Assembly: GCA_022264855.1 (NCBI GenBank)
Contig: JABYQU010000039.1
Span: forward strand, 186,001-250,000
Length of the DNA: 64,000 nucleotides
Direction: 5' to 3'
From: Lenzites betulinus
Lineage: Eukaryota > Basidiomycota > Agaricomycetes > Polyporales > Polyporaceae
In this document: piece after piece, positions 46,206 through 56,974 of the stretch
How the letters are laid out: each line of letters begins with the position of its first letter
Position numbering within the stretch: position 1 is the first letter of the stretch
The notes under the pieces: generated by a model
The model's input: only the letters and a program-made list of their open reading frames with translations
Databases searched by the model: none
What the model was told of the DNA's origin: nothing
Position numbers and translations under genes: made by a program

Positions 46206-48799
46206 ATGGAAGGCTTGGATGGCACAGAGCTGAACCGTGTCTACAACGCTCCCACGGCTCTCGACCACGACCTCGAGCGCACCAAAGGTCTCGAGCCCTG
46301 GGACGCACAGTGTCGGCACCAGAGTCTTCTCGCCGAGTTTCGGAAATACGTCGTCGGCCCAATCCCTGTCGATGCGTTCATACAGAACGCTGTAGGCAAA
46401 GTGTACTGGGGCACCGACGAACGGATGCGAATGTCGGCCACCAACGCGTTCAGGTCCGTACCACACTCCGCAGACACCGCGGATCAGATCTACGAGCCAT
46501 TGGTGAGGATCCCCCCATCGCGATGCAGCTACCTTCACTAACACTACGCGTCAGCTTGTTGCATTAAATAAACGGACAAAGCACAAGTCCCGCTGCCCCG
46601 GTTTCGTCTTCGTGAACACCGCTCGCCGGAGCACACACCCCGCCCGCCCTGGATTCGCGAAGCCCCACGTCTCCTGCTTCACTAGGCGTAACGTTGAGGC
46701 CGTCCAGCGCTTGGACAGGCACTCCCGTTCAGAGCTTGGCTATGCGGAGCTCATCATCCAGGTCACCCCCGACGTAATCCGCGATTACTTTACTGACCCC
46801 CCTTCTGGGCTCCACGGTGAACGCCGCGCTGCGTTCGAGTTGATATCTCAGTGGGAAGATCGCCAAACGAAGCGAGAGGTGACGGACGCGTTTGCGTTGC
46901 ATCTTGCTCTAGTCACCGAAATCTTTGCACGCCAATATCGAAACGGCTTCTTCTCGATCTCCTTGACGGGCTCGCGGGCACGGCTGCTGCGCTGGGACCG
47001 TGCGGGGTGTCTTGTTTCTGAGGCCTTCGACATTCGCGAGCACCCGGAGCACCTATGCTACTTTCTTTGGCGATTTTCGCGCACCATCGACGAAATGCGA
47101 GGCCACGACATCACGGTCAGCCCAGCCACGTTACAGCAGGAGCTACAGTTCAGAGACGTCGTGCGGGAGTACGTCCGTTCTCAGCTCGAGCTTGAAGGGG
47201 ACGCTCTTGACAAAGCCGTGAGCCAACACTACTGCCCCGGACGTGCGGCTGTGGTGGTGATATACCCCCAACACGAGCCCCATTCCCATGATAACGTTTG
47301 GCGATTCATTATCTCCCGTCCTGTGGTCAGTCCGCTCTGTCTCGTCGGGCGGGGGACAAGGGGCAACTGGGCGGTCGAATGCACCACGTCGCGCTTGGTG
47401 TTTCTCAAGGATACATGGCGCGTCATAGATGCAAGGGACGACACCGCTGAGGGAGACTTTTTAGAGGAGCTGAACGAACTTGAAGTGCGCAACATCCCTG
47501 CCTTGTTCGCACACGGCGATGTGCCAGACTACGTTTCGACTACTCATGGAGGTCGTGAGTATCCATGCCTCATTTATGTGCAATTCTCCTCAATCCCCGC
47601 AGATGTAGTTTGGCAATCCACGATCACGGGCGCCGTAGCAAAAGTTTTTGAGCGATGCTCTGTTGCGGGAAAGCTCGCTTCTGTCACGAATTTCCAACGT
47701 TATCGCCTGGCCGTCAGCACTGTCGGCTACGACTTGTCCACGGTCAGGGGCACAGAAGAGCTACTTCACGCCACCTACGATGCGCTCACAGGTACGTGAA
47801 CTAGCATAGCACTGTAGATCTCGTTCCGACACATGGTTCTATAGCGATGCGGGACACGTTTTCGAAAGCCTCTCGAATTCACCGAGACATAAGTCTCGGC
47901 AATATCATCCTAGTCAAAGTTCCGGGCCAAGACGTTCGCCGGGGCTACCTCATCGACTGGGAGACCTCCGATAAAGCTGATGACGCGGGACACGCCGTAC
48001 ATGCTGGGCGAGCGGTGCGTTCACTCAACAGTCATGATTGTGTACAACATGCTGATATGATGGTTAGGGGACCTGGTTATTCATGTCAGCGCGCATGCTC
48101 GATAAGCATGAGGCCGACACTAAACAGACGTTCCTGGATGACATGGAGTCCCTCATTCACGTCGTAACTTACTGCGCCTTGCGCTACCTACCCCACAAAT
48201 TGGCAAAGCGGGCTCTCCTCAACACGATGTACAGATACTTCGAGCGCGCCACCCAATGGTTCTCTGACCCTCCGCATGGAGGTGACGCAAAAGCTAATAA
48301 CTCTCTCACACGACAACTCATCCCGGATGTCCAGTTCGGTAGCGACGCGCTCGCAGAGTGGATCACCACCATGCTTCAGTTCCAACGTCCTGGACCGTCA
48401 CGCCGTTACAATTACGGAGAGCAATGGACAGCCGATGATGTCGACGTGTTTTGGTCTGAATTCCTCCGGACGCATGCACTGGAGCGCGACAACCGCATCG
48501 TTCATGATGTCACCAAGGACGAAAATCGCGAATACAACGAGCTCTCCATAACACCGCCATCTATACAAGTATCACCACCAATGGGCAAGCGCTCCGCCAC
48601 AGGCCGCAATTCAGAGATGCCCAGTCCGAAGCGTGCACGGACCCTACGCTCCAGAGAGGCACCCGGGCCCCTCTCGAAAGGGATCGTTGCGTCGCGTGTT
48701 ATCGACGGTCGACGTCGAAGTGAGCGGATCCGGACCGTTCAAGACCGCTTGCAGCCAGCGCGACCGGTTGCTTCTCACACACGGCGTCTTAATGACTGA
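46206..48799 (+). CDS. FunK1 fungal-type protein kinase, copy F, intact
   Basis: Exons 46206-46502, 46555-47554, 47603-47791, 47845-48014 and 48068-48799, 795 residues, all introns GT-AG and 47-53 bp. N-terminal block VYNAPTALD...VGPIPVDAFIQN; kinase signatures VFLKDTW, HRDISLGNI and GYLIDWE; then the family block DDMESLIHVVTYCALRYLPH. The C-terminal tail is basic and low in complexity with SPKRARTLRS and GRRRSERIRTVQ. No lesions. With E it forms a tandem pair, most simply a local duplication. Catalytic residues are all kept, so kinase activity is plausible; the substrate is unknown. Confidence 0.88.
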
Positions 48800-49552
48800 G
48801 TACCCCATTTTCTAGTGTCACGGTCATCTCGCGCTGCTCTCGCTTTTTGACATTATATCTGGAATTTTGCATTCATTTCAGCGCCTCCATATCGGCCAAC
48901 TTGTTTTGTCCGTATTGAGACCGACTCACTCGTGGATAGTACCTTCAACTACATGGCTGCGTCGGAGAACCTTGCGCCAACTTGCCTATCTGGGGTCTTA
49001 TTATTGATTCGAATGGATCATTCCCGCTGCCCTCGAAGGGAGCATTACTTCAAACAGCAGTTATGGTGCTGGTAGCACCGTATGCGGTGGAGGTTCCTGG
49101 CGATGCTAGCGCTATGTAGTTGACGACTTGTGTCTTCGGCCTCATAGAGGGCAAGAAACGGAATCAATATTGATCAACTTGAGGGAGAGAAGAGAGAGTG
49201 GACAAACTCCTCGTGGAAGTCTTGAGCTTTCTCTGGATCCTGATCTCGAATGTGTGATCTCGAGTACGAGTACAATCGCCTGCGGAAAGAACCCACAGTG
49301 CACACTGAGGACTGAGAGGCTGCCGCGAGTCAGGAGACAGGAAGCGATGTCGTTGGTTCTAAAATATATCAAGAGTGCCGTCCTAGTGCACATAAGACTA
49401 TGACCATCGGGATGAGTGGGCTCTCGTATCGCGGAACTCGTAAGTAAACCAATGTGTAACGTCTGTGTGATTACTTTGGACGTAGTATATTGATGCCGCG
49501 TCAACTCTGCTCAATCAACTTTCCAGGCCGAGCTGTTATACGGTGGCGGCTT
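48800..49552. other. Convergent intergenic region FunK1 F / epoxide hydrolase 2
   Basis: About 750 bp between two 3' ends. No gene or repeat supported. Confidence 0.5.
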
Positions 49553-51262
49553 TCAGTTGTACCCATCCTTGCCGGGAACGGCACCGTACGCAGGCCCCCC
49601 TTTCCCAAACATCTTGCGCAAGTCTCCAGCTAGCAATTGCGGCTGCTCGAACGCCGCGAAGTGTCCGCCCCGGTCATGCTCCGAGCGGAACACGACCTTT
49701 CCAAGCATGTTCAACCATCTACCGACGATGGCGCGAGAGTGAGAACGCGCTGAAGGATCTGAAAGCTCAAGGGGGCACATACTGCTTAGGAGGGCGAGTG
49801 CCTTCGGCAGGGAAGTAGGCCGCGCCGAGCGGGACGGTTGTCCGCTTTGAGCCCTTCCACCAGTCGTAAGACTGTCCCCCCGTCATCTCGTGGTAGATCC
49901 TGCTCGCCGCAGCAGGGCCCGCGCGCGAGAACCAGTACACCGATATCCACTCGAGCACTGCGGGGACATGGGCATCAGTTATTGTTTGGGAGGGAGGCGA
50001 GAGGGTTCAATCATACCTTCGTCGTCCGTCCAGGGGTAGTTGTCCGTCCACGAAACGAGCTTCTCGTAGATCCACGCAAGGAGGCCGACCGGTGAGTCTG
50101 CAAGGCTGTACCCGATGGTCTGTGGGTCCGTTGCCTGCTCGATGAAGTATCCCCTGCCCTTCTGGTAGAAGTTCTTCGTGTCCTCGTAGTCTTTCCGTGC
50201 CTTGTCGTTGAACCGTGTAGTGATTGGAAGCAGGAGCTTCTGGAGGTAATATATGGGATACGTGAAAAGCGTGGGGTCGCGGTAGCTAGAAATGATGAGG
50301 AGCGTTAGACGGTGGATACCGACGTTCGAGAAACGAGGAGAAGCGTACACGGGGAGATTTGTAAGCCACGCCTTGATGTGTTTGTGTCCATAGATATCAA
50401 CCGCATGAGTTCCGAGCTATACAGTGTTGATGAGCTGTTAGGAGATGATGCGCCACCGAGCAACACTCACGATGTGTCCCCAATCGCCCCCTTGGTACAC
50501 TGCAGTCACAAGGTAAAGTGAGCGCCACCCGCGGTCTGTCTATTGGAACACGTACCGTATTTGTCGTATCCTAGAGCTAGCATCAGTTTATTGAAAACCT
50601 GTAAGCTCGAGGATGAGCGTCCCATGCCGCAAAGCCTCACGCCTCGCGCTGCGCACCTCTGCATATTGAGGTCCGGCGAACCCAGGCTTCTTCGGAGCCT
50701 CCGAGAACCCGAATCCGGGGAGACTGAGAGCAACGACATGGAAACTCGGATGGTCCGGCTCGCTCGCCGTCAACAGCGGCAGCATCTTCCGCACCTCCAA
50801 GAAATGCCCCGGCCCTGTCCAGCACAGCCGTCAGCAAGTACTGTCCCTCCACCGCCCCTCTCCCGCACGGCACTCACATCCATGCACGAACAGCAGCGGG
50901 ATCGCGCCCGCCACCGCGCTCCGCCAATGCACATAATGCACCTCGAGCGTCCCGAACCCGTCCACCTCGACCCCGCGCACGAACATCGGCAGCGCGTTGA
51001 TGCGCGCCTCCGCCGCGCGCCAGTCGAACGCACCCCGCCAGTGCGCGACGAGCCGCCGCACGTCCGCGAGCGGCGCGCCGTAGTGCCGTTCCGCGCCCAA
51101 GAGCTCGTCCGGGAGGCGCACGAGGTCGAGCCGCTTGCGGAGCAGGGAGAGGTCGACCTCGGGGACGGAGAGCGTGAAGGGGCGTTCGGCGTGCGGGTCG
51201 GCGGGGTCGGGAGAGACGGCGGCGGCAGACTCGATGGGGTCGGAGTCGGTGGGGTCGGACAT
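49553..51262 (-). CDS. Epoxide hydrolase 2 (EHN domain plus alpha/beta hydrolase)
   Basis: Same architecture as the gene at 40404-42036. EHN domain ([39 protein letters not shown]), then [26 protein letters not shown], the nucleophile motif GGDWG, the cap block [21 protein letters not shown] and the catalytic-His region [11 protein letters not shown]. It ends KDGYN. The start is the ATG at 51262 (MSDPTDSD); an in-frame ATG 78 bp upstream is less likely because the N-terminal extension has no counterpart. Several 50-60 bp introns. A TATA box lies 100 bp upstream. It is in opposite orientation to its paralogue, with FunK1 E and F between them. Function as for the paralogue: epoxide opening. Confidence 0.85.
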
Positions 51263-51360
51263 TGGTGCCGTTGGCGAAAGCTGAGCGGGGTATGGCAAAT
51301 GGGTTGGATATATGCGAGAAGCCGGTGTAGCGGTGTGCATTCCGCGTCCCCCGCAGACCC

Positions 51361-51367
51361 TTTTATA
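51361..51367 (-). promoter_or_regulatory. TATA box of epoxide hydrolase 2
   Basis: TATAAAA on the minus strand, about 100 bp before the ATG at 51262. Confidence 0.5.
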
Positions 51368-52276
51368 CGGCGGGGCGTCCTCTGCCGCCCTCCACCGCTG
51401 GCGGGCGGCGGGCCCGCGCCCACACCAGCCCCGGGCGCGATGCTTCTGCAGCGCCAGCGGGACGGGACACTTACTCAGCGTAATGTATGGTGCTCGTCTT
51501 GCGAAGATCTTCGCGCAGCGAGGGCGCGCTCTCCCGCTGTGTCGTGCATGAATTGGCGGCGGGGATTACCAAGACGTCCCGGACGTCCCGACCCGACCCC
51601 GGCGGGTCGGGAAATCTGCACTTCCGCTGCAGAGACCTAAATAGAGCAGAGATTCGAAGCGTTGAGAGGTGAAACTTGGAAGAAGTGGCAAGAACTTGAA
51701 ATACGCCTCACGCAGACCATCGGACAGCTTGCGCAGCTAGAAAAAAAGCACTCACCTCGGCCGTGCACACGCGTTCACGCCAGCAAGTTCCAATGACCCA
51801 GCAAGGGGGCGTCCGTGGTGGTATACTGTATATTACTCCACAATGTGCTACTAAACTGCATGCAACTACGACTACGACTACTGCTGCGGACCCTAGTGAG
51901 GCGGTGAGAATGTGTATGGACGGACGGGGGATGGGTGTGTTGTGTGTATCGTGAGGGGGGAGCGACATCGTTACGGCGTCATCAGCGAAAACGAAAAACT
52001 ACCAGTGTCACTGCGCAGTGCGGATGTGGAGGGGGGCGGGGAATACTACTCCGTGTAGAGGGGACATTACGAACGGGCGACAATATAAGGCAGGGCAGGG
52101 CGTACATGCATGCGTGTAGGCCGGCGCGGCGCAGCGCGCGCGCCGGCGGTCTCGTCAAGAATCTAGCAGGGGCCGAGAGAGTGCACGAGAACAGAACCGG
52201 AACGGGAGCGAAGCGGACATAGCACGACAGACAGACAGACGGCGACAGAGCGAACGAGCAAGCAAGCGAGGCGCGC
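51368..52276. other. Intergenic region epoxide hydrolase 2 / ABC transporter
   Basis: About 0.9 kb. It holds a small ACTACG-type repeat near 51866-51890 and a GACA/GCAA-rich simple repeat near 52229-52272. No gene is supported. Confidence 0.5.
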
Positions 52277-55200
52277 CTACTTCTTGCTGAGCGCCTGCAA
52301 CTGCACGTACTCGTAGTAGTCGCCGCGCTGCGCGAGCAGCTGGTCGTGCGTGCCCGACTCCGCGACGGCGCCGTCTTTGATGAAGTATCTACACATACAC
52401 CGCGGCGGTCAGCGTCTGCACACGGTCGCGGAGATGAAGCGGGGAAGGGAAGCACGCACATGCGGTCCGCGTTCTGGATCGTCGACAGCCGATGCGCGAT
52501 CGCGAGCGTCGTGCGGCCCTTGGCGGCCTGGTCGAGCGCCTCCTGCACGACCTTCTCCGAGTTCGAGTCGAGCGCGGACGTCGCCTCGTCGAGCAGCAGC
52601 ACCTTCGGGTTACGCAGCAGCGCGCGCGCGATCGCGATACGTTCTGTGGGAGGGCACAGTCAGCACTGGGCGGAGCGGGGCGGGCGGAGAGCGGACGGAG
52701 AGACTCACGCTTCTGGCCACCGGACAGCTGGGAGCCCTTCCCGCCGACCTCCGTGTCGAAGCCGCTAAAGAGACACACAAACAAACATGATCAGCCATCG
52801 GCGGGGATTGCGCGGCGCGGGCCGTGCCACGCGCAGCAAACAACGAAACAAACTTACTCGGGCAAGGACTGGATGAAGTCCAGGATGTTCGCGTTCCGGC
52901 ACGCCGTCTCGATCTCCTCCTGCGTGACCTCCTCGCGGGGCTTCGTCGCGCCGAGCAGGATGTTGAAGCGCACGGTACCGGCGTAGAGCGTCGGCTCCTG
53001 CGACACGAGCGCGATGTTTTTCCGGTACTCGTTCACGTTGTAGTTCGTGATCGGCTGCTCGTCGAGCTAAAACCACATCCACAGCCGTCAACAACACCGC
53101 CACACACACGCACGGTCTGGGACCGGGAATCGAGGAGACTCACGTATACAGTGCCGTGCAGCGGGTCGTAGAACCGCTCGATCAGCTGGATTGTCGTGCT
53201 CTTACCGCAGCCACTCGCGCCGACGAGCGCGACGTAGGTGCCGGGCTCGACGACGAGGTTGAGGTCACGCAGGACACGAACACCGGGGCGCGTCGGGTAG
53301 CGGAAGTGCACGTTCTCGAAGCGAATGCGGCCCGAGACGTTCTTCGGGACGTCGCCCTCGGGCGACTCGGCGTCGATCTCGGGCATGGAGTCGAGCAGCT
53401 TGATGACGTCCGACGCGGCGCCCTTGGCAGACGAGATGTCAGGCACGAACGAGAACACGTTCCCGGCCTGGATCGCGGAGAACGTCGTGGACTGCATGCA
53501 GCGTGTCAGCAAACATGCACATTAAACCGGACGCGGGCGCGACACTCACCATGAGACCGACGAAGAACTGGAAGGTGGTGCGCTCGAGGTTCGCGACGAG
53601 GCGCGAGCCGTACCAGAACACGAGCGCGATGACGAAGAAGGTCATGGCCTGCGAGAGCGAGAAGATGCCGTTGCTGTAGATCGCGGTCTTGTTTGAGCGG
53701 CGGAGCGGCTCCTCGAGCGACTCGCTGTACAGACGAGCGCAGTCGTCCTCGCGCGTGAGCGACGCGACGGTGCGGATCGCGCCCGCGGCCTCGCACGCGA
53801 GCTGCGCGGACGCCTCGTGCGCCTTCTTGTTCTGCTGGTCCTTGAGCACGACGACCCGCAGGCGGATGTATCCGGCGGAGACGAGCACGGGCGTGCACGC
53901 GATACCGACGAGACCGAGCTGCCAGTTGAACGACAGGCCGATGATGGAGCCGATAACGAGCGTGGACACACTCTGCAGGATCGCGCCGAGCGTGATGCCC
54001 GCGAGACCGTTGATCTTCTGCGGGTTGTCGCTGAGCGTGGACGTGAGCTGACCGGTGTTGTTCTCGTCCTTGTCGAAGAACTCGATGTCCTGGCGGAGGA
54101 TGGCGCGGAAGCTGAGCGAGCGCAGCTTGGCGGTGAGTGCGGCCGCGGAGCTCGCGAACAGGTAGTTCTGCAGCCCGACGGCGACCATGGAGAGGAGGGC
54201 GATGATGAAGAACCAGAGCGCGTTCCTGTCACCGTCGAACCGCCGCTGGGAGTTGGTCAGGTCCGAGAAGCCGTTGATGCCCATCGCGAAGATGATACCG
54301 TAGCACGGGTACGTCGCGCCGTTTGCGACAGCGGCGATCGCGCCAATGAGGTACTGGCGCCAGACGTCGCTGTTGATGTGGCCCATGCGCTTGAAGATGT
54401 AGGGCAGCGAGTAGTCGTTGTGCTCCTTCCCGGCCTCGGCTTGGCGCTTCTCGAGGATCTCGCTGGCGAGCGAGCGGCCAGACTTCTGGCGCTGGAGGGG
54501 GACTTCCTCCGCGACCTGCCGCTCGATCTCCTTCTCCTCGTTCTCGGCCGATGCAGCGGTGTCGCTGTCGTCGTCCTGCAGTGTGCGCTTCTCCCGTGCG
54601 TCCCGGAGCTTCTGTGCCTGTACAAGACGCGCGTAAGGCCCGTTCTCGTCCCTGAGCAGCTCGTTGTGCGTGCCAGACTCGAGGATGACACCGTCGCCCA
54701 TGACGTAGATGCAGTCCGCGTCCTTGATCGTCGAGAGACGATGAGCAATAGTGATCGTTGTGCGACCGTGTGCGGCCTTGTCCAGCGCGTTCTGTACGAC
54801 ACCCTCGCTCTGCGTGTCGAGAGCGGAGGTGGCCTCGTCGAGCAGGAGGATACGGGGGTCCGAGACGATAGCGCGAGCGATGGCAATACGCTGCTTCTGG
54901 CCACCGGAGAGGAGGAAGCCGCGCTCACCGACCATGGTGTCGTAGCCGAGGGGGAGCTTGGTAATGAAGCTGTCCGCGTTCGCCTTGATGCAAGCGTCCT
55001 TGATGAGCTTGAACTTCTCTTCCGCAGAAGCGTGCTCGTGAACGGTGCCGATCAGACCGTGCGCAACATTGCCCTGGATGGTGGTGGCGAAAAGCGTGGG
55101 CTCTTGCGACACGAGCCCGATCTGCGTGCGAAGCCACTTGACGTTGAGCTTCTTGAGGTCCTCGCCGTCCAGCTTGACGACACCCGAGAGGGGATCGTAG

Positions 55201-56974
55201 AAGCGTTCGACAAGAGAGATGACCGTCGACTTGCCCGAGCCGGAGGCACCCACAAGCGCAGTGGTCTTGCCGGCCGGGAACGTGATTGAAAGATCCTTGA
55301 CAATGGGCACACCGGGACGCGAGGGGTAGTTGAAGTCGACGTGCTCGAGGGTGATCTCGCCGACACACTTCTCCGGCTTCAGTCCGTCGGGGGACGCGGA
55401 GTCGATTAAGGGGACGCGGTCAATAGTTTCGTAGAGCTTCGCGGCGGCACCACGAGCTTGAGTGATAGCTAATAAAGCGCTGATTAATACGGGTCTCGTG
55501 AGCGGACGCTTCAATGGACGTACCCTGCATCTCAGGAGCGAGCAGAGCGAGGGAGAATGAACCGATAAGGATCGCGAAGATGACATTGACAATTTGTCCA
55601 GGTTGGGCTGACGGGGGCCGGTGAGTCGCGTGACTATGGCAGAGGACGAGAGATTCTCACCATGGCCCTGATTAATGAGTGTGGTACCGAAGTTAAAGGC
55701 CAAACCGTATGCTCCGTAAATTACGAAGAAGAAGAAAGAAAGACCGGCGCCCTGCCAGACGGCGGCCTTGAGGTCCACGAGGCGACTCTTCTCTACGCGC
55801 ACGTCGTACAGATCGGCAAGAATGTGCTGGGTGCCGAACGCCTGAGCGGTGCGGACAGTTGAGATGACCTCTTCAGCGAGCGTTCCACCCTCGGCGACGT
55901 GTTGGAGCGAGATTTGCATGTACATCGAGAGGAACTTGTTCATGACACCTCCGGCGATGGCAATGCAGGGCAGAATGGAGGACATCGCAAGGGCGAGACG
56001 CCAGGAGCGGACGTAGGCAAGCACGAAACCAGTGACGAAAGCAGCGAGGAAGTTGACAACAAGGGCGACCTTCTCGGAGATACCTTGCTGGACAAGATCT
56101 GTGGGGTGCGATGAGAAGACTGCGAAACTGGGTTGGGCGGAAGCGCTTACGAGTATCCGTCTGGATGCGCGTCGCGACTTCTCCGGCACCGACGTTATCG
56201 AAGTAGGCAATGTCTTGGCGGAGAATGGCGCCGAGGTAACGTTCACGAATGCGCTTGGCGTTGACCTCGCCGGTGTATACCCAGATGACCATGTATGTGT
56301 ATGTGCAAAGGAACATACCGAGACCTGCGGAAAAGGTCAGTCGTGAAACGGGCACTGGTATATGCGCACGGACCGATGTAGACGAGATAGGAGGCATTGA
56401 GAGCGGCGGAATGCTTGAAATTGTTGGCAGCCGCGGGGAGATCAGCCTGGGACTGGGCCTGGAGAGGGTCGCCGGGAGTTTGAGCATGATTGAGAGTGAC
56501 GCCGAAGGTGACAAAGTCTTGTGTGAGGCGACCGAAGAGCAAACTCATGAGCGGCTGGGGGTGGGAAGTTAATTGGAGGAGCGGGGGTGAGCAGCAACGG
56601 AAATGGGCGCACCTGGGCGGCGCCGGAACATGCAGCAGCGCAGAGGCCAAGGAAGTCTAATGCAATTTCTGTGCGCGTTGAAAACCTAGAGGATATGTTT
56701 GAGGGGCGGGGATGGAGCGAGGAAAAAGGTAACGTACCTGAAGAGCTCGGTGAAAGAGACCGGGGTGATCTTCTTGGCCGGTGGGGCAGGTGCGGGGAGC
56801 ACTGCGTCATTGGCCTCCTTTTCTGAGAGCGAAGTGTCGTCTGCCGGTTTTGCGGACTTGCGGCTGAAGAAGCCCTTCTTTGCGGGGGCAGGCTTGGGGG
56901 GCTGCTGGCCAGAGTGGGAAGACGCGGACTTGGTCTCGTTGTTGAAGTCGGGGGAGGCGGGCGCGTTGGCCGCC
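52277..56974 (-). CDS. Full-length ABCB/MDR-type ABC transporter
   Basis: Layout TMD-NBD-TMD-NBD, roughly 1,350-1,400 residues over about ten exons. The N-terminus (first 80 residues) is Lys/Pro/Ala-rich. NBD1: Walker [18 protein letters not shown] signature, Walker [14 protein letters not shown]-loop IAHRLST. A charged linker ([12 protein letters not shown]) follows. NBD2: Walker [19 protein letters not shown] (split by an intron), Walker [20 protein letters not shown], and the end VQLQALSKK. Both sites look catalytically complete. Family members export hydrophobic compounds (P-glycoprotein, fungal MDR) or lipopeptide pheromone (Ste6). The sequence does not settle which, although drug-type pumps are more common in this form. 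It acts in the plasma membrane by family. The start is the ATG at 56974. Confidence 0.9.

Noticed and set aside
50543..51640. 365-codon plus-strand frame
   Set aside because: Antisense to epoxide hydrolase 2, whose catalytic motifs are clear; His/Arg/Pro-rich shadow.
53817..55289. 490-codon open frame on the plus strand
   Set aside because: It lies exactly antisense to the ABC transporter's conserved domains; long shadow frames are expected from GC-rich codon use, and its sequence has no recognisable motif.
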